Of a DNA stretch of 64,000 bases, positions 20,549 to 30,141 are shown piece after piece. The stretch lies in NCBI GenBank assembly GCA_027475525.1, contig JAMWFC010000049.1, positions 5,068,947 to 5,132,946 of the forward strand, read 5' to 3'. Below the pieces are notes generated by a model, which was not told where the DNA came from, made no database searches, and saw nothing but the letters and a program-made list of their open reading frames with translations. The DNA is from Macrolepiota albuminosa (taxonomy: Eukaryota > Basidiomycota > Agaricomycetes > Agaricales > Agaricaceae). A program made the translations under genes and the position numbers. Numbering within the stretch: position 1 is the stretch's first letter; each line of letters begins with the position of its first letter.

Positions 20549-23500
20549 TTGGCGACGATCACGGAGATGTGGCGCTAATGCTAGAATATGACCATTCAAC
20601 TGGTCTTGTAACTGTTATGTCTACTGCTTTTCTTGACCAAGACGTTTTAACTACTTTACCCACTACCGACGCAGAGCTTTCCCAGAAAAATCAAAACATT
20701 ACCGACTCCTCTCTTGCCTACTTGTACCTTACCGCTTCCGAGTCATTTCAAAATATTGCGTCTACCGATACGTATCTCACTACTCTTCCCGGAGCCTCGT
20801 CTCCTGCCGTTCTTGGACTTGCCGCTCCTCAGGCTACTGTTCCCCTTTCCACCTCTGTATATAACCAAGCTAACCCTCCCAAAAGGAAAGGGGTTCAAGT
20901 TAAAAAGAAATATAAGCCAGTTGCGCTTAAAACAAAACCCATCGCTACGCACTCTCCCGAGACGTTTAGGATCGAGCGCCAAATTATTGGCGACCCTCTT
21001 GCCGACATACCGACCTTATCGCCGAATCCGCCACCCTTTCAGCCCACAGGACGTTTTACCGAGGAACGCCAGCAGCAGTTCGCCAAGGAGCACGACACAG
21101 GATTTTTGACCAAAGATGAGTTGAATGTCCTTACCGATCTTGTCGCTAAGCAAGACAAAGCCTTCGCCTGGGAGGACTCAGAACGCGGCAGCCTTCGCAC
21201 AGATTTCTTCCCGCCTGTCGTAATCCCGACCATCCCTCACGTGCCGTGGACTGAGCACAACCGACCGTTACCGCCTGGAATCGAAGCCGAGGTCTGCCAG
21301 ATTATTAGGACTAAGATACAGGCTGGCGTCTACGAGCCCTCTAATAGTTCTTACCGCTCCCGTTGGTTCTGTGTTCTCAAAAAGAACGGCAATCTACGCA
21401 TAGTTCACAGTCTTGAGCCGCTGAATAGAGTAACCATACGACACTCTGGCGTACCGCCTTTCCCTGACCACTTTGCCGAGTCCTTTGCCGGGCGTATTTG
21501 TGGCGCCACCCTTGATCTTTACGTTGGCTATGATGAACGCTTAATCCACCCTTCTTCCCGTGACCTCACTACGTTTCAAACTCCGTTTGGCGCCTTGCGC
21601 CTAGTCACCTTACCGATGGGCTGGACAAACTCTGTCCCCATATTTCATGACGACATCACATTCATCCTCCAACCCGAGATACCGCATAACGTCTTAAGCT
21701 TCATTGATGACGTTGGCGTCAAAGGTCCCAAAGACTGGCGACTCGTAAACGGCTTACCGGCGACCCATCCCGAGAACCACAACATTCGCTTAGCGCTATG
21801 GGAGTTTTTCCAGCTGCTCAATCGAGTTCTCCAACGTATGAAGTATAGCGGTGGTACCTTTAGCGGCCACAAACTCCTCCTATGCGCGCCAAGGTTCAAG
21901 ATACTTGGTCACATCTGCACTCCCGACGGTCGTGTTCCCGACAAGTCTCGCTTAGCACTCCTAGAGCGCTGGGGTCCTTGCCGCGACTTATCTGAAGTTC
22001 GCGCCTTTCTTGGCACCGTTGGCGTTCTTAGGATATTCGTCAAAAACTTTGCCCATCGCGCACACGCCCTTAACCGACTCACCCGCGCTAACGAGCCCTT
22101 CGAATTTGGGCCAGACCAGGTCACTGCCCAACGCGACTTAGTAAAAGCCCTACAAGACGCCAAGCCCCTAGTCCCCATCGATTATACCTCTGCCGATCCT
22201 GTCGTCTTGGCGGTGGATACCTCGTACATTGCCGTTGGCTACTTCTTGTGCCAATGCCTTAGCGGCAATCGGAAACAGCGACGCTACAACCGCTTTGGGT
22301 CTATCACGCTAAATGACAGGGAGTCTCGCTACAGTCAGCCTAAGCTAGAGCTCTATGGACTCTTCAAAGCCTTCCGGTCGCTAAAGATGTACTTGATTGG
22401 CGTGCGGAATCTGATTGTTGAAGTCGACGCTAGGTACATCAAGGGCATGCTGCAGAATCCTGATATCCAGCCGTCCGCTAGCATGAATCGGTGGGTAGTC
22501 GCCATCCTCATGTTCCATTTTGAGCTGGTACACGTCAAGAGCTCTTTCCACGGCCCAGATGGACTCTCTAGGCGACCACGGCAGCCTGGCGACCCGGTAG
22601 TGGACCCTCAGGCTGATAGCGATTTCGAGGACTGGATCGACCGCTTACATGGTTTCGTGCACCTCATACAACAGCCAATCCCCCTATTACGACGGCAACA
22701 GCCTACCAGCATCCGTCTACATCCCATTGTCCCTTACCGCCCCGAGAGCTTTAGCGCACCCCTCACGTTCTACACGGCAAGCATCCTTGGACAAGACTTG
22801 CCTCCAGTAAAAGTCGTACAGGAACCCCAGTCGCTAAGAGAAGACAGCAAAAACCTGACCTACGATGCCGTCCCCCGATCCGCCAAGGCAAAGGCAGAAG
22901 ACAGCCGCTTGTTAATAGTCGAGCAATGGATACAAGACCTTAAGCGACCCCCAGACTTTACCGACGAACAATACGCTACCTTTATCCGCTATGCTACCCA
23001 CTTTTTCTTTACCGACAACCGCCTTTGGCGACGAAATCGAGATGGCGCTCATAAGCTAATCATCAAGCCAGAAGGTCGCTTACGAGTCCTGCGCGCCATG
23101 CATGACGAGCTAGGACATAGAGGCCTGTACGCTACCCGAGCTTCTCTGCTAGAACGATTCTGGTGGCCACACGCTAGTGCCGACATCGCCTGGTACATCA
23201 GGACTTGCCACCTCTGCCAGATTCAACAGACACGCCAAGTGCTCATACCGCCAACCGTTGCCACGCCAGCTCCCCTCTTCAGCAAAATCTACGTCGACAC
23301 CATGCACATGCCCAAATCTGGTCGCTACAAGTACATCATTCAAGGTCGTTGCTCGCTAATCCACTGGCCTGAATTTCGAATGCTCCAAAGAGAAAATACC
23401 GACGCGGTCGCCAAGTGGCTATTTGAGGACGTCATCTGCCGTTGGGGAGCGCTAAGAGAAATCGTTACGGATAACGGTGCGCCCATTATCAAAGCGCTAA

Positions 23501-24270
23501 CATACCTCGCCAAGAAATACAACATTCACCACATTCGAGTATCTGGCTACAACAAGCGCGCCAATGGCCTGGTAGAGAGACCCCACTTTGACGTTCGGCA
23601 AGCGCTCTTCAAGGCAGTCGATGGCGACGAGTCTCGTTGGAGCGAAGTGACTTATTCAGTGTTCTGGTCGGAAAGAGTTACTATTCGTAAGCGCATGGGT
23701 TGTTCTCCCTATTACGCGGCTACTGGCACCCATCCTTTACTCCCTGCCGACATCATAGAAGCGACCTACCTTCAACCAGCACCCAACAGTATCTTGGCGA
23801 CTACCGACCTGATCGCCAGACGAGCTATTGACCTTCAACGAAGGAAAGAAGATTTAGAGCGACTCCACGAGGTAGTTTTTAGCGCCCGTCGCCAAGCAGC
23901 CCTACGATTCGAAACTGAGCATAGCGCTACCATCAAAGATTACAACTTCCCGAGAGGGGCGCTAGTGCTCATGCGCAACTCCAAAATCGAAACTTCATAC
24001 AACAAGAAAATGCGACCACGCTATCTTGGACCTTTGGTTGTCATCTCTCGTAACCGTGGAGGCGCTTACGTACTCTGTGAATTAGATGGTTCAGTACTGC
24101 ATCGACCGGTTGCTGCATTTCGCCTATTGCCGTATCTCGCTAGGGAACAAATCGACTTGCCGTTGGAAGCGCTAGATATCGACACCGCCAAGCTTAGAGA
24201 ACTTGAAGAAACCGAATTATTGGACGATGATGACTTGCCGACTTTGGTTGAAGAAGAAGAAATTGACTAG
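20521..24270 (+). CDS. pol: Pol polyprotein of element B: RT, RNase H, integrase
   Basis: Open from 20476; the given start is a GTG and production by -1 frameshift or reinitiation is more likely. Near residues 118-152 is a Lys-rich segment (PKRKG...KKKYKP), a possible nuclear localisation signal, absent from element A. The RT active site is FIDD (D codons at 21706-21711, residues 396-397). RNase H has AVDTSYIAVGYF, an ELYG glutamate and EVDARYIKG. The integrase has H-x4-H...CHLC, then DDE residues in YVDTM, VTDNG and LVERP. There is no chromodomain, and the tail is acidic. No stops or frameshifts were found. Confidence 0.95.
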   Translation: MFSQTIEEVIGDDHGDVALMLEYDHSTGLVTVMSTAFLDQDVLTTLPTTDAELSQKNQNITDSSLAYLYLTASESFQNIASTDTYLTTLPGASSPAVLGLAAPQATVPLSTSVYNQANPPKRKGVQVKKKYKPVALKTKPIATHSPETFRIERQIIGDPLADIPTLSPNPPPFQPTGRFTEERQQQFAKEHDTGFLTKDELNVLTDLVAKQDKAFAWEDSERGSLRTDFFPPVVIPTIPHVPWTEHNRPLPPGIEAEVCQIIRTKIQAGVYEPSNSSYRSRWFCVLKKNGNLRIVHSLEPLNRVTIRHSGVPPFPDHFAESFAGRICGATLDLYVGYDERLIHPSSRDLTTFQTPFGALRLVTLPMGWTNSVPIFHDDITFILQPEIPHNVLSFIDDVGVKGPKDWRLVNGLPATHPENHNIRLALWEFFQLLNRVLQRMKYSGGTFSGHKLLLCAPRFKILGHICTPDGRVPDKSRLALLERWGPCRDLSEVRAFLGTVGVLRIFVKNFAHRAHALNRLTRANEPFEFGPDQVTAQRDLVKALQDAKPLVPIDYTSADPVVLAVDTSYIAVGYFLCQCLSGNRKQRRYNRFGSITLNDRESRYSQPKLELYGLFKAFRSLKMYLIGVRNLIVEVDARYIKGMLQNPDIQPSASMNRWVVAILMFHFELVHVKSSFHGPDGLSRRPRQPGDPVVDPQADSDFEDWIDRLHGFVHLIQQPIPLLRRQQPTSIRLHPIVPYRPESFSAPLTFYTASILGQDLPPVKVVQEPQSLREDSKNLTYDAVPRSAKAKAEDSRLLIVEQWIQDLKRPPDFTDEQYATFIRYATHFFFTDNRLWRRNRDGAHKLIIKPEGRLRVLRAMHDELGHRGLYATRASLLERFWWPHASADIAWYIRTCHLCQIQQTRQVLIPPTVATPAPLFSKIYVDTMHMPKSGRYKYIIQGRCSLIHWPEFRMLQRENTDAVAKWLFEDVICRWGALREIVTDNGAPIIKALTYLAKKYNIHHIRVSGYNKRANGLVERPHFDVRQALFKAVDGDESRWSEVTYSVFWSERVTIRKRMGCSPYYAATGTHPLLPADIIEATYLQPAPNSILATTDLIARRAIDLQRRKEDLERLHEVVFSARRQAALRFETEHSATIKDYNFPRGALVLMRNSKIETSYNKKMRPRYLGPLVVISRNRGGAYVLCELDGSVLHRPVAAFRLLPYLAREQIDLPLEALDIDTAKLRELEETELLDDDDLPTLVEEEEID

Positions 24271-24692
24271 AAAAGACTATATACTGATAAGCTTTCATTT
24301 TCTATTACTTATCTTACTTATCTTTCTTGCCGTCACTTATATACTATATTCAACAGACATTTCTTTACGTAGTCAAGTCGCAGCGCTAGCGTGTCGCCAA
24401 CGCTTAGCGCCTTGCGCAACTCTCGCCAAGGGTTTTTCGCTATGATGAATTACTGAGCGTTTCCCTTTTCCTCAAAAATTTGTCTAAGTCCCCCTCATAT
24501 GATTCATCTTACTAAAACCTACCCTAGGATGCTTACCGCTTACTGTCGCTTAGCTATACTTTGTTTGCTGCTGCGCTAACTCAAATTATAAAGCTTCCCC
24601 TCACACTTGGCAAGAACGCGGCAAGAAAAATATATGCGAGTCCGGCAATGAGTAAAATATCTACAAAACGGCCTATCTACGCTAAGGACCGT
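24271..24692. other. Spacer between pol and the antisense gene of element B
   Basis: About 420 bp between two convergent genes. It carries several TTRSCG hexamers but no ORF or RNA gene that I can support. Confidence 0.6.
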
Positions 24693-27095
24693 TTACTCGC
24701 TACTGTCCTCCATCGGCAGGGAATCGTCGGACACGGGCAAAGATGAGTCTCGAAGCGGCAAGAGGTCGCCCGGCAGGATGTTGTTGGCCGCTTGCCAATC
24801 CAGGGCGGCTTGGCAATCTGCCTGATAGTCCCGAAGGACACTAAGGCTGCGGCCAAGGTTGGAATACCGCAACCTTAGCGCCATTAGCTGCCCTCGGACC
24901 CGCTCCCGCTCTCGTCCCATTACCGCCTCCATCGTTGCCGCCCTCCTGGAAAATCGCTCCAACATCTCCCGCGGATTGAGCGCCACCACTGGGTATACGA
25001 GGTCTTGCCCCAGCCAGTTGAAGGCGTCGCCAGTGACCGTTGGCTGCGGCTGGGGGGTCCACGAGGGATTGACCCTAGCGATCACGGGGCGCCTAGGCTC
25101 CAGCCCGGCAACGTCCTCGGGGTCTGAAACCTCCCAAGGGGCGGCGTTGCCATAGGGAGGCAACCACCGCCACTCAGGCTCTTCCCGGGTAACTCCTGCC
25201 CCCTCCTCTCCTTCCACTACCTCCCTTACCGATGCCTCTTCATCGCCCCCTTCCCGCTGAGTCGCCAACGTTTCGTCGGCCGCCAGATCCTCACTGCCTC
25301 CCGCTACCGCTACCGCCTCCTCTGCACCCATGTCGTCCTCCCCGTCCGCGTCCTTGTCACCAACCGTGGCCTCAGGCTCTTCCCTTGGCGGCGGATCCAT
25401 TACCGCGTCATCCTCGTCGGGAAGTGGCAAAGAAGCCACTCGCAGGTGGATGGGGGAGAGCAAGTTGCTAGGCCCGGCTTCGGTGTCCCTTGGCGGAAGG
25501 CGGCTAGCGGCAAGCGCCTTTTCGAGATCCTCCATCTCAACGTCCTCGGGGGTGGGGGGAGGAGATTCCACTACCCGCGCGCGCTTAGCCTTGCCCTTCC
25601 CCTTGGCAGGTGAAGGGACTTGTCGTTTTAAGGGGACCGCCGTCCCTTGGCGCTCCCCGGCGCCACGAGTACCGACTGTTTCGTTTTCATCCCCTTGGCG
25701 AGTCGGCAGCGCCAGGGAACTCTTGCTGATTCCAGCCGCGTCGCCAGCGGCCTGCTTCTTCCTCTCCCCCTCGACGAACTCCCGCGCCCTTCTGACGAGT
25801 ACGGCACGCTTGAAAGTGCGCTCCACTACCGCGTCGGGAGCCCCACCGCGTTCACGACTCTTGGCGCCGTCCAAGGTGCAAGCCCGTTTTAGCGTCCCGC
25901 ACCGGTAGCAGGGCTGACCACCGGTGGGGTACCAACACCCCTCTGGGTCGTTGTCGGCCCAGCACTTGTCGCACTACAGAAGTGTCAACAGACGCGGTAA
26001 GAAGAGCTACAGCACTTACCGCTCCTTGGGAGTCCTTGAACTCCCGTCTTGCCGCCGGACTTGCCGTCTTCTTATCCTTCATTTCCGGCAAGACTACTCC
26101 CGCTTCCATTCCCTCATCTAAAACCGCCTCATCTCGTCGCGCTACCAACAATCCCTTCAGCTCTCCGTCGCTAAAGGAAGTTTGTGTTGGCGCCTGCCAA
26201 CTAGGCGGTTAGTGGAAAAAGTACCTTGGCGCGACCAACTCACAGTGTAACGAGGGGCGGCAGCCTTACGAGACTTAGAACGAGATAAACAAAAGTCGGC
26301 AGCGGTAAGAAAGCCTAAACTTACCTTCTTCTTCAAAGTCTTCCCAGGCTTGACCGGAGAGCCCGATTTGCTTGCCGGCAGTGCAGGGCTCTGAGCACTA
26401 CCGGCGCGGGAATCCTTCACATCTGACATCTGCCTCCTGGCAACTGGCGACTTCTCGCTAGCAACCAGGGACTCGCCAACGACCTCTCGCTCCTCCAACG
26501 CCTTGGTCCTCTCTTTGGCGTCTTGAGAAGCCTCTGCCAGCACGGTCTCGCGAATTGCCGCCATCTCGGCGTCCACCTGCAAATTGGCGAGAGGCGCCAA
26601 CACCTCTTGTTTACTGTGGGGGGATAACTCAGACCAAAGCTAAGTCAGAAGAATGGGTTAGGAATACTTACTCAGGCGCAGGCGCGCTTACCGTCATCGG
26701 CAAGGCGCCAGAGAGGATGTCCTCCAGTTCGTCCTCAATGGTTGGAACGAGAGGAGGCGCCTAGGGAACTCAATCAGCTAGCGACACGGCAGGCAACAAA
26801 AGCAACTTACGAAACGAGGAAAGGGCGCTAACCAGTCGGCGCCACGATTGTCCACGTACCGCGCCCGACACCACTCCCGCACTTCGATTTCTCTGTCCCA
26901 GCCGACGCCAAGGACGCGAACTTCGTACCAGCGCTCCAACAACTTCATCACGGCAACAACCAAGTTTGGAGGCGCCTCCGCGCCCACACCCTCGATGCGC
27001 TTGACAAAGTTGTTGGCCTTGGCGATGTAGGAAGAGGCGGCGTCTTGAGCCTCGCGAGATGGAACTGGAGGCGGAGTTGGAATTTGGAAAGACAT
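24693..27095 (-). CDS. Antisense five-exon accessory gene of element B with Zn2Cys6-like cluster (705 aa)
   Basis: Exons on the minus strand: 27095-26811, 26760-26672, 26613-26325, 26193-26020 and 25973-24693. All four introns (50, 58, 131, 46 bp) have GT-AG ends and all joins keep one frame, giving 706 codons including the stop. Residues 1-95 form a mixed alpha-helical-looking domain. Exon 5 opens with a Cys cluster at residues 280-311 spaced C-x2-C-x8-C-x8-C-x2-C-x6-C. This resembles the fungal Zn2Cys6 DNA-binding domain except that the first loop is 8 instead of 6. A basic KGKGKAKRAR tract, a long acidic region and an Arg/Glu-rich probable coiled coil follow. It lies between pol and the 3' LTR, facing pol. 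Function unknown; DNA binding is inferred. Confidence 0.82.
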
Positions 27096-27255
27096 ATTTT
27101 TTTAATAGAGCGCCAGGTAAAGAGGTGGAGGAGAAACGAAGTCCAAATTCACGCGCCAGGACTATAAACAAAATCTCAAGAACGCACGGACCACCTGTCA
27201 CAAAAGCGGTAACGGTAGCCTTATTTGGTGACTGAGGACAGTCAATTTTTCAGTT

Positions 27256-27264
27256 GGGGGGAGA
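27256..27264 (+). other. Polypurine tract of element B
   Basis: GGGGGGAGA directly precedes the TGATAGG start of the 3' LTR, as expected for plus-strand priming. Confidence 0.85.
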
Positions 27265-28218
27265 TGATAGGACCCTATACAGGTTAGGCGCATCAACGGC
27301 AGGCTCGGCACCGGCTCCGGAAACCTTGCCGCACTCGTTCCGAACTTAGCGCACGCGTTCTACCCATTTTAAGCCATTTCTGACGGCCGCGCACGGCAAG
27401 AAGCAGATCCAATCAATGATAGCGCCGACGGCAGCAAGAATGACAACTGACAGATGGCATCAGTCACTGACGACAGCGCTTAGCGAGAAGCTTGATGATC
27501 TATCAAAAACTGACGGACAGCTTGGCGTTTGACCTTGGCGTCTGACACCGCTTACCGTCTCGATTTGGCGCCCAACGTCGCTTAGGTGTTCTGACAGACA
27601 GAAGGGTGATGGAGTGATGGTTTAGCTTCGCGATCTGTCGCCTGGCGTCGCTAAGGCTCTTGAATGGACGGTAGGGATCTGAAACCGTTGGAGCTACCCC
27701 TTTGAAATTTTCCAGTTTACCGCACTCTGGCGTCATTAGCCACTGGCGACGGCGAACTTATTGTAGTATATATATTGCTTACCGACTTGTACATACATCA
27801 TAACATCAGAACAATAGACCACAGTTTACTCCCCTTTCCTCAGTCTCCCTTACGCTCAAGAGCTCATTTACGCTACGGTCGGCAACGTCGAACTCATCGG
27901 TAGTTACAGACGCTCGCCAACACTCGACACACTCGCGCCTTGCAACTACGGCAGGCATTATCGACGCTTAGACTTCGCTAAGCTTACCGTGCTCTTGCCG
28001 CTCACCTTTGCCGTGTTAACTTACCGCTTCTTCCTAGGCGCTTTACCTTAGCGCTTACACTTGCCGACACCCGTTACCGACTTTTCACCTTTTTCACCGA
28101 CGCGTTCTCTGGGACCTGCCCGGGACTCCTCAAATTACTTTTAGCGCGCCCAACGCACACTCTTGGTACGGTAACACAAAAGTTACATTTGTTACTGACC
28201 AAACTTTGGGCGTCATCA
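27265..28218 (+). repeat. 3' LTR of element B (954 bp)
   Basis: Same ends and length as the 5' LTR, one CpG-type difference noted. A short ORF on the minus strand recurs in both LTRs only because the LTRs are copies. Confidence 0.97.
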
Positions 28219-28459
28219 GCGTTAATCCCCCGGGCATCTTGTCCTGGAGGCGTTGCGGACTGTCCTGCTGTGAGCTTTCAGCTCTCCAGGCCTCGCTCTC
28301 ATTCCCAGCCAGGTCGGCACTCTGACCTCGGTCTCGAGCCTTGGGTCTTACCTGACCCGCATTGGACGCTGACGCGTCCTGGGTGTCTGCTGGGTCTCCC
28401 CGTAGGTCGTGGGCATTTTGCCTGCCATCAGTGGGCGCTGCAGGTATGGGATTACTCAT
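28219..28459 (-). pseudogene. gag: Gag N-terminus of element C, separated by insertion of B
   Basis: An ATG at 28459 opens an ORF that reaches the inner edge of element B's 3' LTR at 28219. Base 28219 occupies the codon position that 16898 has in the gag frame on the other side, so the two halves join in frame once B and one GCGT copy are removed. The ORF that seems to continue into B's LTR (to 28130) is an artefact of the insertion. Confidence 0.85.
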
Positions 28460-28590
28460 CGATCCCCTGTTTGAAATTTGCACGGTGTGGCTGTGCAAGA
28501 AGCTCGAGAAGCTGATAGAGTTCTGTCAACGAACTCAACGACTGACGTCGGATGCTAGGCAATAGATCCTAGCTGGCGGATTCAAAAAAA
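28460..28590 (-). other. 5' leader of element C, without a recognisable TGG primer site
   Basis: Next to the LTR the minus strand reads TTTTTTTGAATCCGCC. Element D has TTTTTTTAAATCTTC at the same place. Neither begins with the TGG expected for a tRNA 3'-end primer, so self-priming or an internal tRNA fragment may be used. Confidence 0.5.
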
Positions 28591-28823
28591 TGTAACGAAG
28601 TTACAGGGATTGTGAGAGCTTAGGTTCACACTGCACAGAATCAGACCAGTCCGGTCTATTGACTATGTAGTATAAACACAAAATAAGCTGCTTTGTAAGC
28701 AGCTGGGTAACTAATTATATACGAATGTAAATAATATTATATTATAATAAATATAATATAATATTTACTACTATACAGTAAGTAAAGCTATGTGGCCAAC
28801 GCCACATAGCGGACTACGCTACA
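28591..28823 (-). repeat. 5' LTR of element C (233 bp)
   Basis: Identical in all 233 positions to 6336-6568. Contains the same five inverted repeats. Confidence 0.96.
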
Positions 28824-28828
28824 GTACC
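28824..28828. repeat. Target-site duplication of element C, right copy (GTACC)
   Basis: Matches 6331-6335. Confidence 0.95.
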
Positions 28829-29288
28829 CTTGAGCTTTGATTCTGTCCAGATCATCCTGGCTTGTTGGTTCTCAGAGTGCTCCTTCCATACTGTTCCAAG
28901 GCCTCAAGAAGTATCTATCTGTCTGTGTGCTTACGGTTGGGACAGGGAGACGATTGAGCAATGACGTGCCCAGTGAGAACTGGCTCTGGGCTGGTCGGGG
29001 CCTATCGAGTTATATCAGACTCTATAAGGATCAAATCAGATCCAGACAAAACCTGTAATTTACCCACTTCTCAGATTTTCTTACGGTCCTGTAAGGTCCT
29101 ATCGGTTTGCATCTGAATGTGTATAAGTTTCTATCTGGCCTCATCTGGCCTCGTCCTGTTTAGTCCGAAAACAACAGAATCAATTCATCTGAATATATCT
29201 GAATATATCAGGTCTTATCACGTCTGGTCTGAGAATTACAGAATGTATTTTCAACGATGTATCTGATACCATCTGTTTACTACTGAAA
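28829..29288. other. Stretch without recognised genes
   Basis: Low-GC sequence with many imperfect 'atctg' and 'ctgtaaggtcctatc' words, which may be an old degraded repeat. No coding feature is supportable. Confidence 0.4.
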
Positions 29289-30022
29289 TTATCTGATTAC
29301 CACCAAAACTATCTGCCACTTAATTTCAAATGTATTCTGAAGATCGACTAAGTTTAATTGAGCTAAAGTGACAAAGCAGCAAGCATAACTTAGAGGTTGT
29401 GATGAATTCTTGTCGGGAACATTCAGCAAAGTTGATGTGGCATTCTCAGTTGTCTGTCCTCTCTTCTTCTGTGCCTTGATTTCTTCTTTCGAAAGCTGCT
29501 GATATTTCTGTGAGATTGGCTTGGTGAGTATTATGTACACGGGCAAATCAACATAGTGTACTTCTTTTGTTGGCCCATCACAGCATTTCCATGCTATAGC
29601 AAACTCCCCTTCAGTGGCATTGGGATGCGATGTAAGGTAGTCGATGAGATAAAGATTCCTGTACATGAACATGTAAATATTTCAATGAAAAATTGAATAT
29701 GATAACATACCGAGCTGTCGTAACTCCATCTTTTGCCTTGAGTGGTTTTGCATTTGATTTCTTGATGATGGGATTTGGTTCAGTTGGTGCGATTTGAGGA
29801 ATCAAGATCGGTGGTGGTGGAACACAAATATTTTTCCTGTAAAAATTTGTTAGTTCGTGGTCCTTGCTGTGATTGATCAACTTGCAAGGGATTAAGGATC
29901 CTATGAGTCTTTGGCTGTTGAAAATGAGGTGGCTCTGACTCAGAAGCAGTTGATGCCAGCAGTGATGGTGATTCGGGGGAGGGTGTGACTGTGATTGACA
30001 TATACAATGGTGCTACATGCAA
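29289..30022 (-). CDS. Hypothetical gene fragment, spliced, function unknown
   Basis: One splice junction is convincing. The minus strand exon ending at 29711 (..DGVTTA) joins 29658 (..NLYLIDYL) across a 52-bp GT-AG intron (29659-29710), with the Arg codon split over the junction. The downstream exon runs to a TAA at 29289. Upstream, an ATG at 30022 opens a Ser/Pro-rich exon. A second intron with a good branch site (ACTAAC) is likely near 29840-29890, but the frame across it does not close cleanly. I do not recognise the protein. It may be a decayed host gene or part of another repeat. Confidence 0.35.
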
Positions 30023-30141
30023 TGATTGAATTGGTACCTGTGATGTGGCAGGGTCAGTTCAGCATCGAGAAGGAATAAAGCAGTAAACAAAGATGCAACA
30101 ACTACAGAGGACATGAACAATGGGTCCTGCAAGGGAGATGG

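Larger units (their letters stand above)
16902..28218 (+). mobile_element. Element B: Ty3/gypsy LTR retrotransposon with all ORFs open, nested in element C (11.3 kb)
   Basis: Two 954-bp LTRs with a single difference noted, 4-bp target duplications, a primer binding site and a polypurine tract. Gag-Pro and Pol are open and overlap in the -1 frame. Between pol and the 3' LTR lies a spliced gene on the opposite strand. No lesion was found in any ORF, so this is a candidate autonomous element. The whole element is saturated with TTRSCG and its complement: 36 hits counted by hand in three stretches totalling about 1.55 kb, against about 3 expected. Confidence 0.96.
6336..28823 (-). mobile_element. 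Element C: chromodomain Ty3/gypsy element (about 11.2 kb) split by element B
   Basis: Identical 233-bp LTRs, 5-bp target duplications, and a minus-strand order of gag, protease, RT-RNase H, integrase with chromodomain, then a large third ORF. Element B (16902-28218) sits in gag. Removing B and one copy of its GCGT duplication rejoins gag in the same frame. Coding is damaged by in-frame TGA codons at 15246, 13481, 13436, 11669 and 7733 and a one-base frameshift near 14370; a further TGA at 13844 is conserved in relatives. Short perfect hairpins occur every few tens of bases through the element. Confidence 0.95.

Noticed and set aside
28130..28218. C-terminal extension of the Gag N-terminal ORF
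   Set aside because: These codons lie in the LTR of element B and are read only because of the insertion.
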